From the NCBI GenBank assembly GCA_027623585.1, contig JAQBVK010000134.1, forward strand, positions 1 to 6,806: a stretch of DNA of 6,806 nucleotides, written 5' to 3'. The translations under genes and the position numbers were made by a program. This document shows positions 1-5,227 of the stretch, one piece after another. Under the pieces are notes generated by a model that did not search any database, was not told where the DNA came from, and was given only the letters and a program-made list of their open reading frames with translations. Source of the stretch: Planctomycetota bacterium (lineage in GTDB: Bacteria > Planctomycetota > UBA1135). Positions within the stretch are counted from its first letter, which is position 1. Every line of letters begins with the position of its first letter.

Positions 1-1544
1 AAGATCTGCAAGGGCTCGAGCAGCCCCCCGCCCGCCCCGGTCGCGGCCGCAGCCGCTCCCGAGCCGCCGCCGCCGCGACGCCGACGGCGACGCTTGCGCC
101 GGGGCCGCCCGTCTTCGCCGGTAGCATTCGCGTCCTCGCCACCTTCGGAACTCGCCGCGGATGTAGCGACTCCCGGCAAAGCAACGCGTCCGAGGCGCCG
201 CGCCGGCGCCACGTTCTCCAAGGGCTCTCCGTCCTCGTCGAACTCAGGCCGCGGCGCGCCGCTGTCCAAGTCCACGTGCGTGTACGGATCTTCCACGGCT
301 TCGCCACTCTCCGAGGCCATCCCCGCCAGCAGCGGCTCGCCCCCCGGCTCGACGCCGAGGAAGCGGCACAGGAAAGCATCCACTTCTTGCAGCGGCAGCA
401 CCGTCATGTCGAGCATGTCGGTGGCGCGCGCTCGCGTGCTCGCATCCGGCGCGCGCAGCAACAGCAGGCCGCTGGAGTTGCGGTCCACGCCGAAGGTCTG
501 CACCAGGCCGCGGAAGCGCGCGGAGTAGTCCTGCCAGTTCCCGGTCTTGCACTCCAGCCAGAACATTTTGCCTTCGACCACGGCCATGATGTCCGCCTCG
601 AACTCGCGGCCATCCGGCAGCGCGCCCTTGACGTTGTAGAGCATCTGGTACTTGGCCGGACTCAAGTGCGCGCGCAGACGCTTCGACAGCATCATGCTCA
701 CGAAAATCTCGAGCCAGCCGCCGGTCAGGAACTGCCCGGTCTTGCCGTCCTTGGTCGGGATCACGCGCAGCGCCTTCTTCGGCGAGCGGTGATAGTAGAA
801 GTCCTTCAACATGCCGTGCCGATGCAGCAACGTGCCGAACTGAACCGCCGCCGACCGCTCTTGGTCGGTGAAGTGCTCGACTTCGAACTTGGCGCCGCGG
901 CCGCTCGCGACCAGACGCTTGGTCTTCTCGTAGAAGGGCGCGAGCACGTCGAAGTGCGCGCCGAGGTGACGCGCGAGGTGCTCGAAGGCCTCGTTTCGGT
1001 TGAGGTCGTCCTGACCCTCGTAAACGATGATCCCGCGCTCCTTCAGGAAGTCCGCCAGCGGACCAGTGGGCGCGTCTTCGGGCGCCGGTCGCGGGGTGCG
1101 GACGCGCTTGGCTTCGATCGCCTCGCCGTCGTCCTCGAAGAAGTCGGAGGTGCGATCGTTGCGGTCGCGGCGGCCGTAGCGCTCGTCACGATCACCGCGA
1201 TCATTGCGCTCACCGCGATCGTCCCGAGGCGGTCCGCCATCGGAACGGGATCGTCCACGGCCACCGCGGCGGCGGCGTGAGCGGCCCTCGGTTGCGTCGT
1301 CGGCGTCCGAGGAGGGGGAAGGATTGGAGAGGGAACCCGTCCTCGGCGTCGCAGCAGCGGACCTAAGTCCACCAGCAGAGTTCGCCAAAGACTCGCGGAG
1401 CGCTCTGATTTCGGCCTTGAGGGCCCGGAGTTCAGTGACGAGACCGTCACCAGACTTGCCGGATCGGCCGGAGGATCGCTCCGATGAATGCTCTGATTCT
1501 TTGGGTTCCGACGCTCTCCCTAAGAGGCGCTGGATCAAGCCCAT
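1..1544 (-). CDS. Card1/DUF1887-like PD-(D/E)XK nuclease domain protein with Arg-rich arms (3' end beyond window)
   Basis: Translating the minus strand from the ATG at 1544-1542 gives 514 residues with no stop before the window edge, so the C-terminus is missing. In order: a short start (MGLIQRLL), a Ser-rich stretch, a probable coiled coil at about 35-55, an Arg/Asp-rich low-complexity segment at about 89-131, a conserved domain at about 155-400, then an Arg/Gly-rich tail from about 478. The conserved part has FLTGGWLE at 272-279, then E316-A-D318 and, 13 residues after D318, E331-C-K333. That matches the PD-(D/E)XK metal site (D, E-x-K) and the GGWLE signature of the DUF1887/Card1 nuclease family, where cyclic oligoadenylate binding to an N-terminal CARF domain activates nucleic acid cleavage. 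No CARF domain is evident here; the N-terminal half is disordered. The substrate and trigger are unknown. No Shine-Dalgarno is visible; an in-frame TTG directly precedes the ATG. Gene call firm, family call good, activity inferred. Confidence 0.8.
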   Translation of the reverse strand, partial: MGLIQRLLGRASEPKESEHSSERSSGRSGKSGDGLVTELRALKAEIRALRESLANSAGGLRSAAATPRTGSLSNPSPSSDADDATEGRSRRRRGGRGRSRSDGGPPRDDRGERNDRGDRDERYGRRDRNDRTSDFFEDDGEAIEAKRVRTPRPAPEDAPTGPLADFLKERGIIVYEGQDDLNRNEAFEHLARHLGAHFDVLAPFYEKTKRLVASGRGAKFEVEHFTDQERSAAVQFGTLLHRHGMLKDFYYHRSPKKALRVIPTKDGKTGQFLTGGWLEIFVSMMLSKRLRAHLSPAKYQMLYNVKGALPDGREFEADIMAVVEGKMFWLECKTGNWQDYSARFRGLVQTFGVDRNSSGLLLLRAPDASTRARATDMLDMTVLPLQEVDAFLCRFLGVEPGGEPLLAGMASESGEAVEDPYTHVDLDSGAPRPEFDEDGEPLENVAPARRLGRVALPGVATSAASSEGGEDANATGEDGRPRRKRRRRRRGGGGSGAAAAATGAGGGLLEPLQI

Positions 1545-1552
1545 CAAGAAAG

Positions 1553-1581
1553 ATTGTGGCGGCCGGAGGAGTTTTCCACAA
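1553..1581 (-). promoter_or_regulatory. Candidate weak promoter for the Card1-like gene
   Basis: On the minus strand TTGTGG (1581-1576) and CACAAT (1558-1553) are separated by exactly 17 bases, a sigma70-like spacing. CACAAT matches TATAAT at 4 of 6 positions, and TTGTGG matches TTGACA at 3 of 6. Transcription would start within a few bases of the ATG at 1544, giving almost no leader. The hexamers are weak and the call rests on spacing and location. Confidence 0.25.
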
Positions 1582-1643
1582 GCAAAAAGCCTGGAGTCCC
1601 TACCCCTGGGGGTCGCCCCGCGTCCGAGGGCTAGACTCGGTGG

Positions 1644-1651
1644 CCCCCCCC
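1644..1651. repeat. C8 homopolymer just before the dioxygenase start
   Basis: Eight consecutive C bases lie 11 bases before the GTG start at 1663 in the short divergent spacer. They lie outside the chosen coding region, so slippage would change leader spacing rather than the reading frame. Upstream in the spacer are a small palindrome at 1602-1613 (ACCCC, TG, GGGGT) and a weak -10-like TAGACT at 1632-1637 for the plus strand. Confidence 0.6.
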
Positions 1652-1662
1652 AGCGCTCGCCA

Positions 1663-2493
1663 GTGTCCACAATCCACCCTGCCACGGAATACCGGGTTCT
1701 CAAGCTTCAGCGAGAGGCCTTCGCAACGGAGGGCTGGGTGCGGCTCCCAGGAGTGCTTACGGAGGCGGAGCTGGAGCCGCTGCGAGAGGTGTTCGAGCGC
1801 TTCAAGCGCGGTGAGATCCCGGTGCCCGGGCGTGATTTTTGCGACATGGCCGGGGGCTACCGGCTCGCGGCCGAAGAGTTTGCGGTCCTGAACGTCATGC
1901 TCCCGCGGCTCTATCTTCCCGAGTTCCGCGACAACCTCTACGAGCGGCGCGCGGCCGCGATCGCCCGCCAACTCGCCGGAACTGAGTTGGTGCTCGACTA
2001 CGACCAACTGCTTGCGAAGCGGCCGGGCGCGGAGGATGCGTCCTTCGCCTGGCACCAAGATCTGGCGTACTGGCCGCTGACGCCGGACCCCTTCACGGTC
2101 ACCTGCTGGCTCGCGCTCGACAACGCCGACGAAGACAATGGCTGTCTGCGCTTCGTCGCGGGCTCGCATGCCGAAGAACGATTGCGGCGGCATCGTCCGC
2201 TGCACGCCGACCGCGAGGAATCCCACACCCTGGTCGCCGAAGTGGACGAAGCGCGCGATCGCATCGTCGCGGCGCCGGTGCGCCGTGGCGACGTGCTCGC
2301 CTTCCGCGAGCGCATCCTGCACGGCTCCGGCGGCAATCGCTCGGCGGCGTCGTGGCGACGCGCTTACGTCGTGGCCTTTCGCACCGCGGACACCGTGGCG
2401 CGTGAGCGCGCGCTCGGATTCACGCACTCCCACAATGATTCGGCGGGGGCGCGCGCGGCGGTTGCGGCCATGCGGCCGGACACTTCGCTCTGA
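1663..2493 (+). CDS. Phytanoyl-CoA dioxygenase (PhyH) family Fe(II)/2-oxoglutarate-dependent oxygenase
   Basis: A 276-residue protein with the layout of PhyH-family non-haem iron oxygenases, which couple oxidative decarboxylation of 2-oxoglutarate to hydroxylation of a substrate. An N-terminal segment typical of the family (FATEGWVRLPGVLTEAEL) is followed by the iron-binding H131-x-D133 in WHQDLAYWP, then GCLRFVAGSH, the distal iron ligand H220 in LHGSGGN, and Arg at 232/233 as the expected 2-oxoglutarate carboxylate contact. All catalytic elements are present, so it should be active. The substrate cannot be read from sequence; the family covers acyl-CoAs, small metabolites and natural products. 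The GTG start was chosen because the conserved domain begins about 12 residues later and the open frame further upstream is compositionally non-coding and antisense to the nuclease gene. No Shine-Dalgarno is visible. The stop overlaps the next gene by one base (TGATG), implying co-transcription and translational coupling. Confidence 0.85.
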   Translation: MSTIHPATEYRVLKLQREAFATEGWVRLPGVLTEAELEPLREVFERFKRGEIPVPGRDFCDMAGGYRLAAEEFAVLNVMLPRLYLPEFRDNLYERRAAAIARQLAGTELVLDYDQLLAKRPGAEDASFAWHQDLAYWPLTPDPFTVTCWLALDNADEDNGCLRFVAGSHAEERLRRHRPLHADREESHTLVAEVDEARDRIVAAPVRRGDVLAFRERILHGSGGNRSAASWRRAYVVAFRTADTVARERALGFTHSHNDSAGARAAVAAMRPDTSL

Positions 2494-4580
2494 TGCTCCC
2501 CTTCCTGCTCATCATGCTCGCGCAAGAGCCCATTCACGCCGAGAATCATCTCGCGGGGCAGACCTCGCCCTACCTTCTTCAGCACGTCCGCAATCCGGTG
2601 GATTGGTGGCCGTGGGGCGAAGAGGCGCTCGCGCGCGCCGCCGCCGAAGACAAGCCGATCTTCCTGTCGATCGGGTACTCGGCCTGCCACTGGTGCCACG
2701 TGATGGAACGTGAGTCCTTCGAGGACGCGGAGATCGCCGCGTACCTGAACGCGCACTTCGTGTCGATCAAGGTGGACCGCGAGGAGCGGCCCGATCTCGA
2801 CGACATCTACATGGACGCGGTGCAGCGCATGACCGGCAGCGGCGGTTGGCCGATGAGCGTGTTTCTGACGCCGGAGCGCATGCCCTTCTACGGCGGCACC
2901 TACTTTCCGCCGCGCGCGATGCAGGGACGGCCCGGCTTTCTCGACGTGCTGACCGGCGTGGAGAAGGCGTGGCGCGAACGGCGCGCCGACGTGGTCGCGA
3001 GCGCGCAGGAACTCGGAAGCATGCTCGCGGTGGCGCTGCCGGCGCCGGCCGAGGATGCGGCATTGCCTTCTGAGGAAGAATTGCGCGTGATGGAAGGCGC
3101 GTGGATCGAGGAAATCGGCGCAGGCTTCGACGCGGTGTACGGCGGCTTCGGGCGCGCGCCGAAGTTTCCGCGCGCAGAGGACATCCGCTTCTTGCTCGCA
3201 GCCTCGGCGCAACTCGGCGGTGCGGAAGGGAAACGCGCGCGTGCGATGGCCACGCACACGCTGAGCAAGATGGCTGCAGGCGGGATGTACGACCAGATCG
3301 GCGGCGGCTTCGCGCGCTACAGCGTGGACGCGATGTGGCTGATTCCGCACTTCGAGAAGATGCTCTACGACCAGGGCACGCTGATTCCGGCGTACTTGGA
3401 GGCGTGGCAGCTCACCGGTGATGAAGCCTTCGCGCAGATCGCGCGCGAGTGCTGCGACTATCTGCTGCGTGAGATGCAGGGTGCCGGCGGTGGCTTCTAC
3501 GCCAGCACCGACGCCGACTCCGAAGGCGAGGAGGGCAAGTTCTTCGCGTGGACGCCAGAGCAACTAATCGAGGTGCTCGGCGAGCCGCGCGCTGAATTTG
3601 CGCGCCGCTACTACGGGGTGACGCCGCAAGGCACTTTCGAGCACGGCAGCAGCGTGCTGCAGCGCGCGATGCCCGCGGGCGAAGCGATCACGGCGGCGGG
3701 ACTGCAGGTCGAGACCGAGGCCGCGTTCGTCGAAGAGGTGCGGGCCGCGCTCTACGCCGCGCGCGAGAAGCGCGTGCACCCCCACCTCGACGACAAAGTC
3801 GTACTGTCGTGGAACGGGCTCGCAGTGGATGCGCTCGCGCGCGCGGGGCGCATCCTCGGAGAGCCGCGCTACGTGGAGGCGGCCGAACGCTGCGCGCGTT
3901 TCCTGCGCACGGCGTTGCGTACCGAGGACGGCGCCTGGCATCGCACTTGGCGCGGCGGCGTCGCCAAGCACCGTGCGGTGCTCGAAGACCACGCCTACTT
4001 GCTGCGTGGCTTGCTCTCCCTCTTCCAAGCCACCGGCGACGAGTACTGGCTCGAGCAGGCCGAAGATCTCGCCACCGACACGCGCGCGCGCTTCGGCGAC
4101 GCGGAGACCGGCGTGTTCTGGGACACCGATGGCACCGACGAGACCCTGCTGCATCGGCGGCAATCGCCGTGGGATGGCGCGACGCCGGCTGCGAATGGCG
4201 TGATGCTGGAGTGCTTGTCAGTGCTCCACGCGTTCACGCAAGAGGAGCTCTGGGCTGCGGCCGCGCGCGGCGGCCAGATCGCAGTGCTGCAGATGGTGTT
4301 GCGCAGCCCGCGCGGCTTCCTCACCACCGCGCGCGCGCTCGCGGATGCGGTCTCGGAGCCCGCGGTCGCGGTGGTCGTCGGTCCCGGCGATCCTGCCGCG
4401 CTCGACGCATGGCGCGTGGCGCTGCATCGCCGGCCCGAGTACTTCAGCGCGCTGCCGGTGCTCCGCGCCCGAGCGGCTCCACACCTGGAGCTCGGCCTCT
4501 TCGCCCACCGCGAAGCCCGCGATAACAAAGCCACCCTTTACCTCTGCCGCGGCACCACCTGCGAAGCGCCGAAGAATTAA
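2493..4580 (+). CDS. YyaL/SPATA20-type thioredoxin domain protein (DUF255)
   Basis: A full-length 695-residue member of the family called YyaL in bacteria and SPATA20/SSP411 in animals. The N-terminal DUF255 thioredoxin-like domain (about 20-185) begins with the signature SPYLLQHVRNPVDWWPW. It carries C65-H-W-C68-H as the CxxC-type site and G-W119-P120 at the cis-proline position. The rest resembles the alpha/alpha-barrel (six-hairpin glycosidase-like) region, with the family blocks DADSEGEEGKF from about 340, DDKVVLSWNGL from about 433, and the C-terminal CRGTTCEAP from C685. Length and all landmarks fit an intact protein. The biochemical role of the family is not established; redox or sugar-related functions have been suggested. 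The start at 2493 is supported by overlap with the preceding stop; a second in-frame ATG at 2514 would remove the first seven residues. The hydrophobic beginning (MLPFLLIMLA) lacks basic residues and is short for a signal peptide, so a cytoplasmic location is more likely. Confidence 0.92.
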   Translation: MLPFLLIMLAQEPIHAENHLAGQTSPYLLQHVRNPVDWWPWGEEALARAAAEDKPIFLSIGYSACHWCHVMERESFEDAEIAAYLNAHFVSIKVDREERPDLDDIYMDAVQRMTGSGGWPMSVFLTPERMPFYGGTYFPPRAMQGRPGFLDVLTGVEKAWRERRADVVASAQELGSMLAVALPAPAEDAALPSEEELRVMEGAWIEEIGAGFDAVYGGFGRAPKFPRAEDIRFLLAASAQLGGAEGKRARAMATHTLSKMAAGGMYDQIGGGFARYSVDAMWLIPHFEKMLYDQGTLIPAYLEAWQLTGDEAFAQIARECCDYLLREMQGAGGGFYASTDADSEGEEGKFFAWTPEQLIEVLGEPRAEFARRYYGVTPQGTFEHGSSVLQRAMPAGEAITAAGLQVETEAAFVEEVRAALYAAREKRVHPHLDDKVVLSWNGLAVDALARAGRILGEPRYVEAAERCARFLRTALRTEDGAWHRTWRGGVAKHRAVLEDHAYLLRGLLSLFQATGDEYWLEQAEDLATDTRARFGDAETGVFWDTDGTDETLLHRRQSPWDGATPAANGVMLECLSVLHAFTQEELWAAAARGGQIAVLQMVLRSPRGFLTTARALADAVSEPAVAVVVGPGDPAALDAWRVALHRRPEYFSALPVLRARAAPHLELGLFAHREARDNKATLYLCRGTTCEAPKN

Positions 4581-4599
4581 TACGGAGCTAATACGGAGT
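4578..4599 (+). repeat. 11-bp tandem duplication spanning a stop codon and the left inverted-repeat edge
   Basis: TAATACGGAGC (4578-4588) is followed directly by TAATACGGAGT (4589-4599); ten of eleven bases match. The first TAA is the stop codon of the YyaL-type gene and the second unit runs into the 44-bp inverted repeat. It could be an insertion or slippage scar, or the end of an older repeat copy. Confidence 0.75.
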
Positions 4600-4634
4600 C
4601 AGGCTCCGGTGGTGTTTTTCCGCCGCGGGGGTGC
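4591..4634 (+). repeat. Left copy of the 44-bp perfect inverted repeat
   Basis: It is identical over 44 bases to the reverse complement of 5175-5218; identity ends at 4635 (G against C). It begins with a small hairpin, CGGAG / TCAGG loop / CTCCG at 4594-4608, followed by GTGGTG, five T bases (4615-4619) and a GC-rich end. It starts 10 bases after the YyaL-type stop and ends 5 bases before the lipoprotein stop codon. Confidence 0.95.
4594..4619 (+). terminator. Weak terminator-like hairpin and T-tract after the YyaL-type gene
   Basis: A 5-bp stem (CGGAG/CTCCG) with a 5-base loop is followed six bases later by TTTTT. The stem is short and the T-tract is not adjacent, so intrinsic termination would be inefficient at best. 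The same structure occurs in the right repeat, where on the minus strand it would lie upstream of the lipoprotein gene. This argues that it is part of the repeat rather than a dedicated terminator. Confidence 0.25.
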
Positions 4635-4639
4635 GTTAC

Positions 4640-5113
4640 TCACTCGATGAAAGTGTCGGTGGTGCGAATCGCCGTGAGCGCGTCCCATTCCATCATCACA
4701 GCACCGAGCAATGCACCGGCACCGCCCTTTGTGGTTTTGGTGAGTATTGCGATCTGTGACGTGTCCATGCGCCACACTTCAAGCCGTTGCGTATCGCTGT
4801 AGCCGTACCAGTATTCGCGGCCGTCGACTTCGATGCGCTCGCTCCAGAGCCAACTCGAAGTGCGCTGTGCAGGTGTCAGGGTGGAAGCCAGGAAATCCCA
4901 GCCCCAGAGGACCTCGCTACCAGAGGTCGCGTGCTTCAGCAGGCCGCCGTATCCGTCGTACGTACTCCAATAGTCGTTCGTCCAGGCCGCGGCGACTTCG
5001 AGCGAACTGCCGAAGGACGGACTCACGCGCGCGGAAGCATCCGATCCGTCCTCGCCACAGCCGTTGAGGAGCAGCACGCATCCAACGGCCAAGGATCTCG
5101 GCCAGCTCACCAT
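4640..5113 (-). CDS. Small predicted lipoprotein, family not recognised
   Basis: A 157-residue protein beginning VSWPRSLAVGCVLLLNGC after the initial Met: one Arg, a hydrophobic core, then L-N-G-C, which fits a type II signal peptide with lipidation at that Cys, although Asn at -2 is uncommon. The next residues are acidic and Ser-rich (GEDGSDASAR), a typical lipoprotein tether. The mature part is rich in Trp and Tyr (for example NDYWSTYDGYGG and REYWYGYSDTQ) and has no transmembrane segment. I do not recognise the family; an envelope-exposed beta-rich domain is a guess. The ATG at 5113 is preferred over the TTG just before it because AGGA (5124-5121) sits seven bases upstream. The gene lies wholly inside the inverted repeats, opposes its neighbours, and is lower in GC than bioB, all consistent with a passenger gene. 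Confidence 0.7.
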   Translation of the reverse strand: MVSWPRSLAVGCVLLLNGCGEDGSDASARVSPSFGSSLEVAAAWTNDYWSTYDGYGGLLKHATSGSEVLWGWDFLASTLTPAQRTSSWLWSERIEVDGREYWYGYSDTQRLEVWRMDTSQIAILTKTTKGGAGALLGAVMMEWDALTAIRTTDTFIE

Positions 5114-5119
5114 CAAAGA

Positions 5120-5125
5120 ATCCTA
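5120..5125 (-). promoter_or_regulatory. Overlapping RBS (AGGA) and -10-like TAGGAT before the lipoprotein gene
   Basis: On the minus strand TAGGAT occupies 5125-5120 and is followed by six bases, TCTTTG, then the ATG. AGGA (5124-5121) lies seven bases before the ATG, suitable for ribosome binding. TAGGAT matches TATAAT at 4 of 6 and, as a -10, would start transcription at the ATG itself. Only one of the two uses can hold for a given transcript; the RBS reading is simpler. Confidence 0.4.
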
Positions 5126-5129
5126 ACCG

Positions 5130-5146
5130 GGAGCCAGGCTCAGTGG
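5130..5146 (+). repeat. Degenerate third copy of the repeat's palindromic head
   Basis: GGAGCCAGGCTC at 5130-5141 matches GGAGTCAGGCTC of the 44-bp repeat at 11 of 12 bases, and the following AGTGG resembles its CGGTGG. It contains a perfect palindrome, GAGCC-A-GGCTC (5131-5141). It lies just upstream of the lipoprotein gene's RBS, where the hairpin could affect expression. Confidence 0.55.
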
Positions 5147-5174
5147 GGCGACTCCGACGCGAAGACTGACTGCG

Positions 5175-5218
5175 GCACCCCCGCGGCGGAAAAACACCAC
5201 CGGAGCCTGACTCCGTAT
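5175..5218 (-). repeat. Right copy of the 44-bp perfect inverted repeat
   Basis: It is the reverse complement of 4591-4634 with no mismatch. It ends nine bases before the bioB ATG and thus forms the bioB upstream region. Both copies point inwards to the lipoprotein gene. The palindromic head resembles REP-type elements, which in many bacteria are spread by RAYT transposases; no such gene is in this window. Confidence 0.95.
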
Positions 5219-5221
5219 ACT
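5216..5221 (+). promoter_or_regulatory. Candidate -10 hexamer (TATACT) of bioB at the repeat boundary
   Basis: TATACT matches TATAAT at 5 of 6 positions and is followed by six bases (TCTCCG) and the bioB ATG, so transcription would begin at or next to the A of the start codon. No convincing -35 is seen 17 bases upstream (AACACC), and no Shine-Dalgarno precedes the ATG. The hexamer's first three bases belong to the inverted repeat and the last three to flanking DNA. No BirA-operator-like palindrome was seen. Confidence 0.4.
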
Positions 5222-5227
5222 TCTCCG

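Larger units (their letters stand above)
4591..5218. mobile_element. Candidate non-autonomous cassette with 44-bp terminal inverted repeats and a lipoprotein gene
   Basis: The segment is bounded by perfect 44-bp inverted repeats (4591-4634 and 5175-5218) and holds a single minus-strand gene. There is no transposase, so any mobility would have to be supplied from elsewhere. The repeats end in TA-CGGAG at both sides, so a TA target duplication of the MITE type is possible, but TA is too short to prove it. The interior is lower in GC (about 61% by hand count) than bioB (about 70% on sampled lines). It occupies nearly all of the space between the YyaL-type gene and bioB. The alternative is two independent copies of an interspersed REP-like repeat that happen to lie in opposite orientation. 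Confidence 0.4.

Noticed and set aside
276..1280. Long plus-strand open frame of 334 codons with a hydrophobic, membrane-like C-terminal part
   Set aside because: It is the codon-aligned antisense of the Card1-like gene; the apparent membrane segment is the complement of the Asp/Arg repeat codons, and the minus-strand frame carries real nuclease motifs.
1..1544. A CRISPR-associated (type III) locus suggested by the Card1-like nuclease
   Set aside because: No repeat-spacer array, Cas10 or CARF domain is visible; only the nuclease core resembles Card1, so a CRISPR role is not claimed.
1204..1662. N-terminal extension of the dioxygenase to an upstream ATG
   Set aside because: The added residues are low-complexity Arg/Ser/Pro sequence overlapping the nuclease gene's 5' part, and the PhyH domain starts only after 1663.
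1600..2433. Minus-strand open frame of 277 codons opposite the dioxygenase
   Set aside because: It is a GC-driven shadow of a gene with intact iron and 2-oxoglutarate motifs; it shows no recognisable domain.
2364..4163. Two long minus-strand frames (2364-3563 and 3564-4163) opposite the YyaL-type gene
   Set aside because: They are antisense shadows in high-GC DNA, rich in Arg/His/Ala, without motifs or start signals.
4591..4634. The inverted repeats as a matched pair of ordinary gene terminators
   Set aside because: The 44-bp identity extends far beyond the 5-bp hairpin, and the right copy, read on the minus strand, would lie upstream of the lipoprotein gene rather than after a gene end.
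4787..5227. Upstream extension of bioB to an ATG at 4787
   Set aside because: It would run antisense through the lipoprotein gene and the right inverted repeat; bioB proteins of normal length start near 5228.
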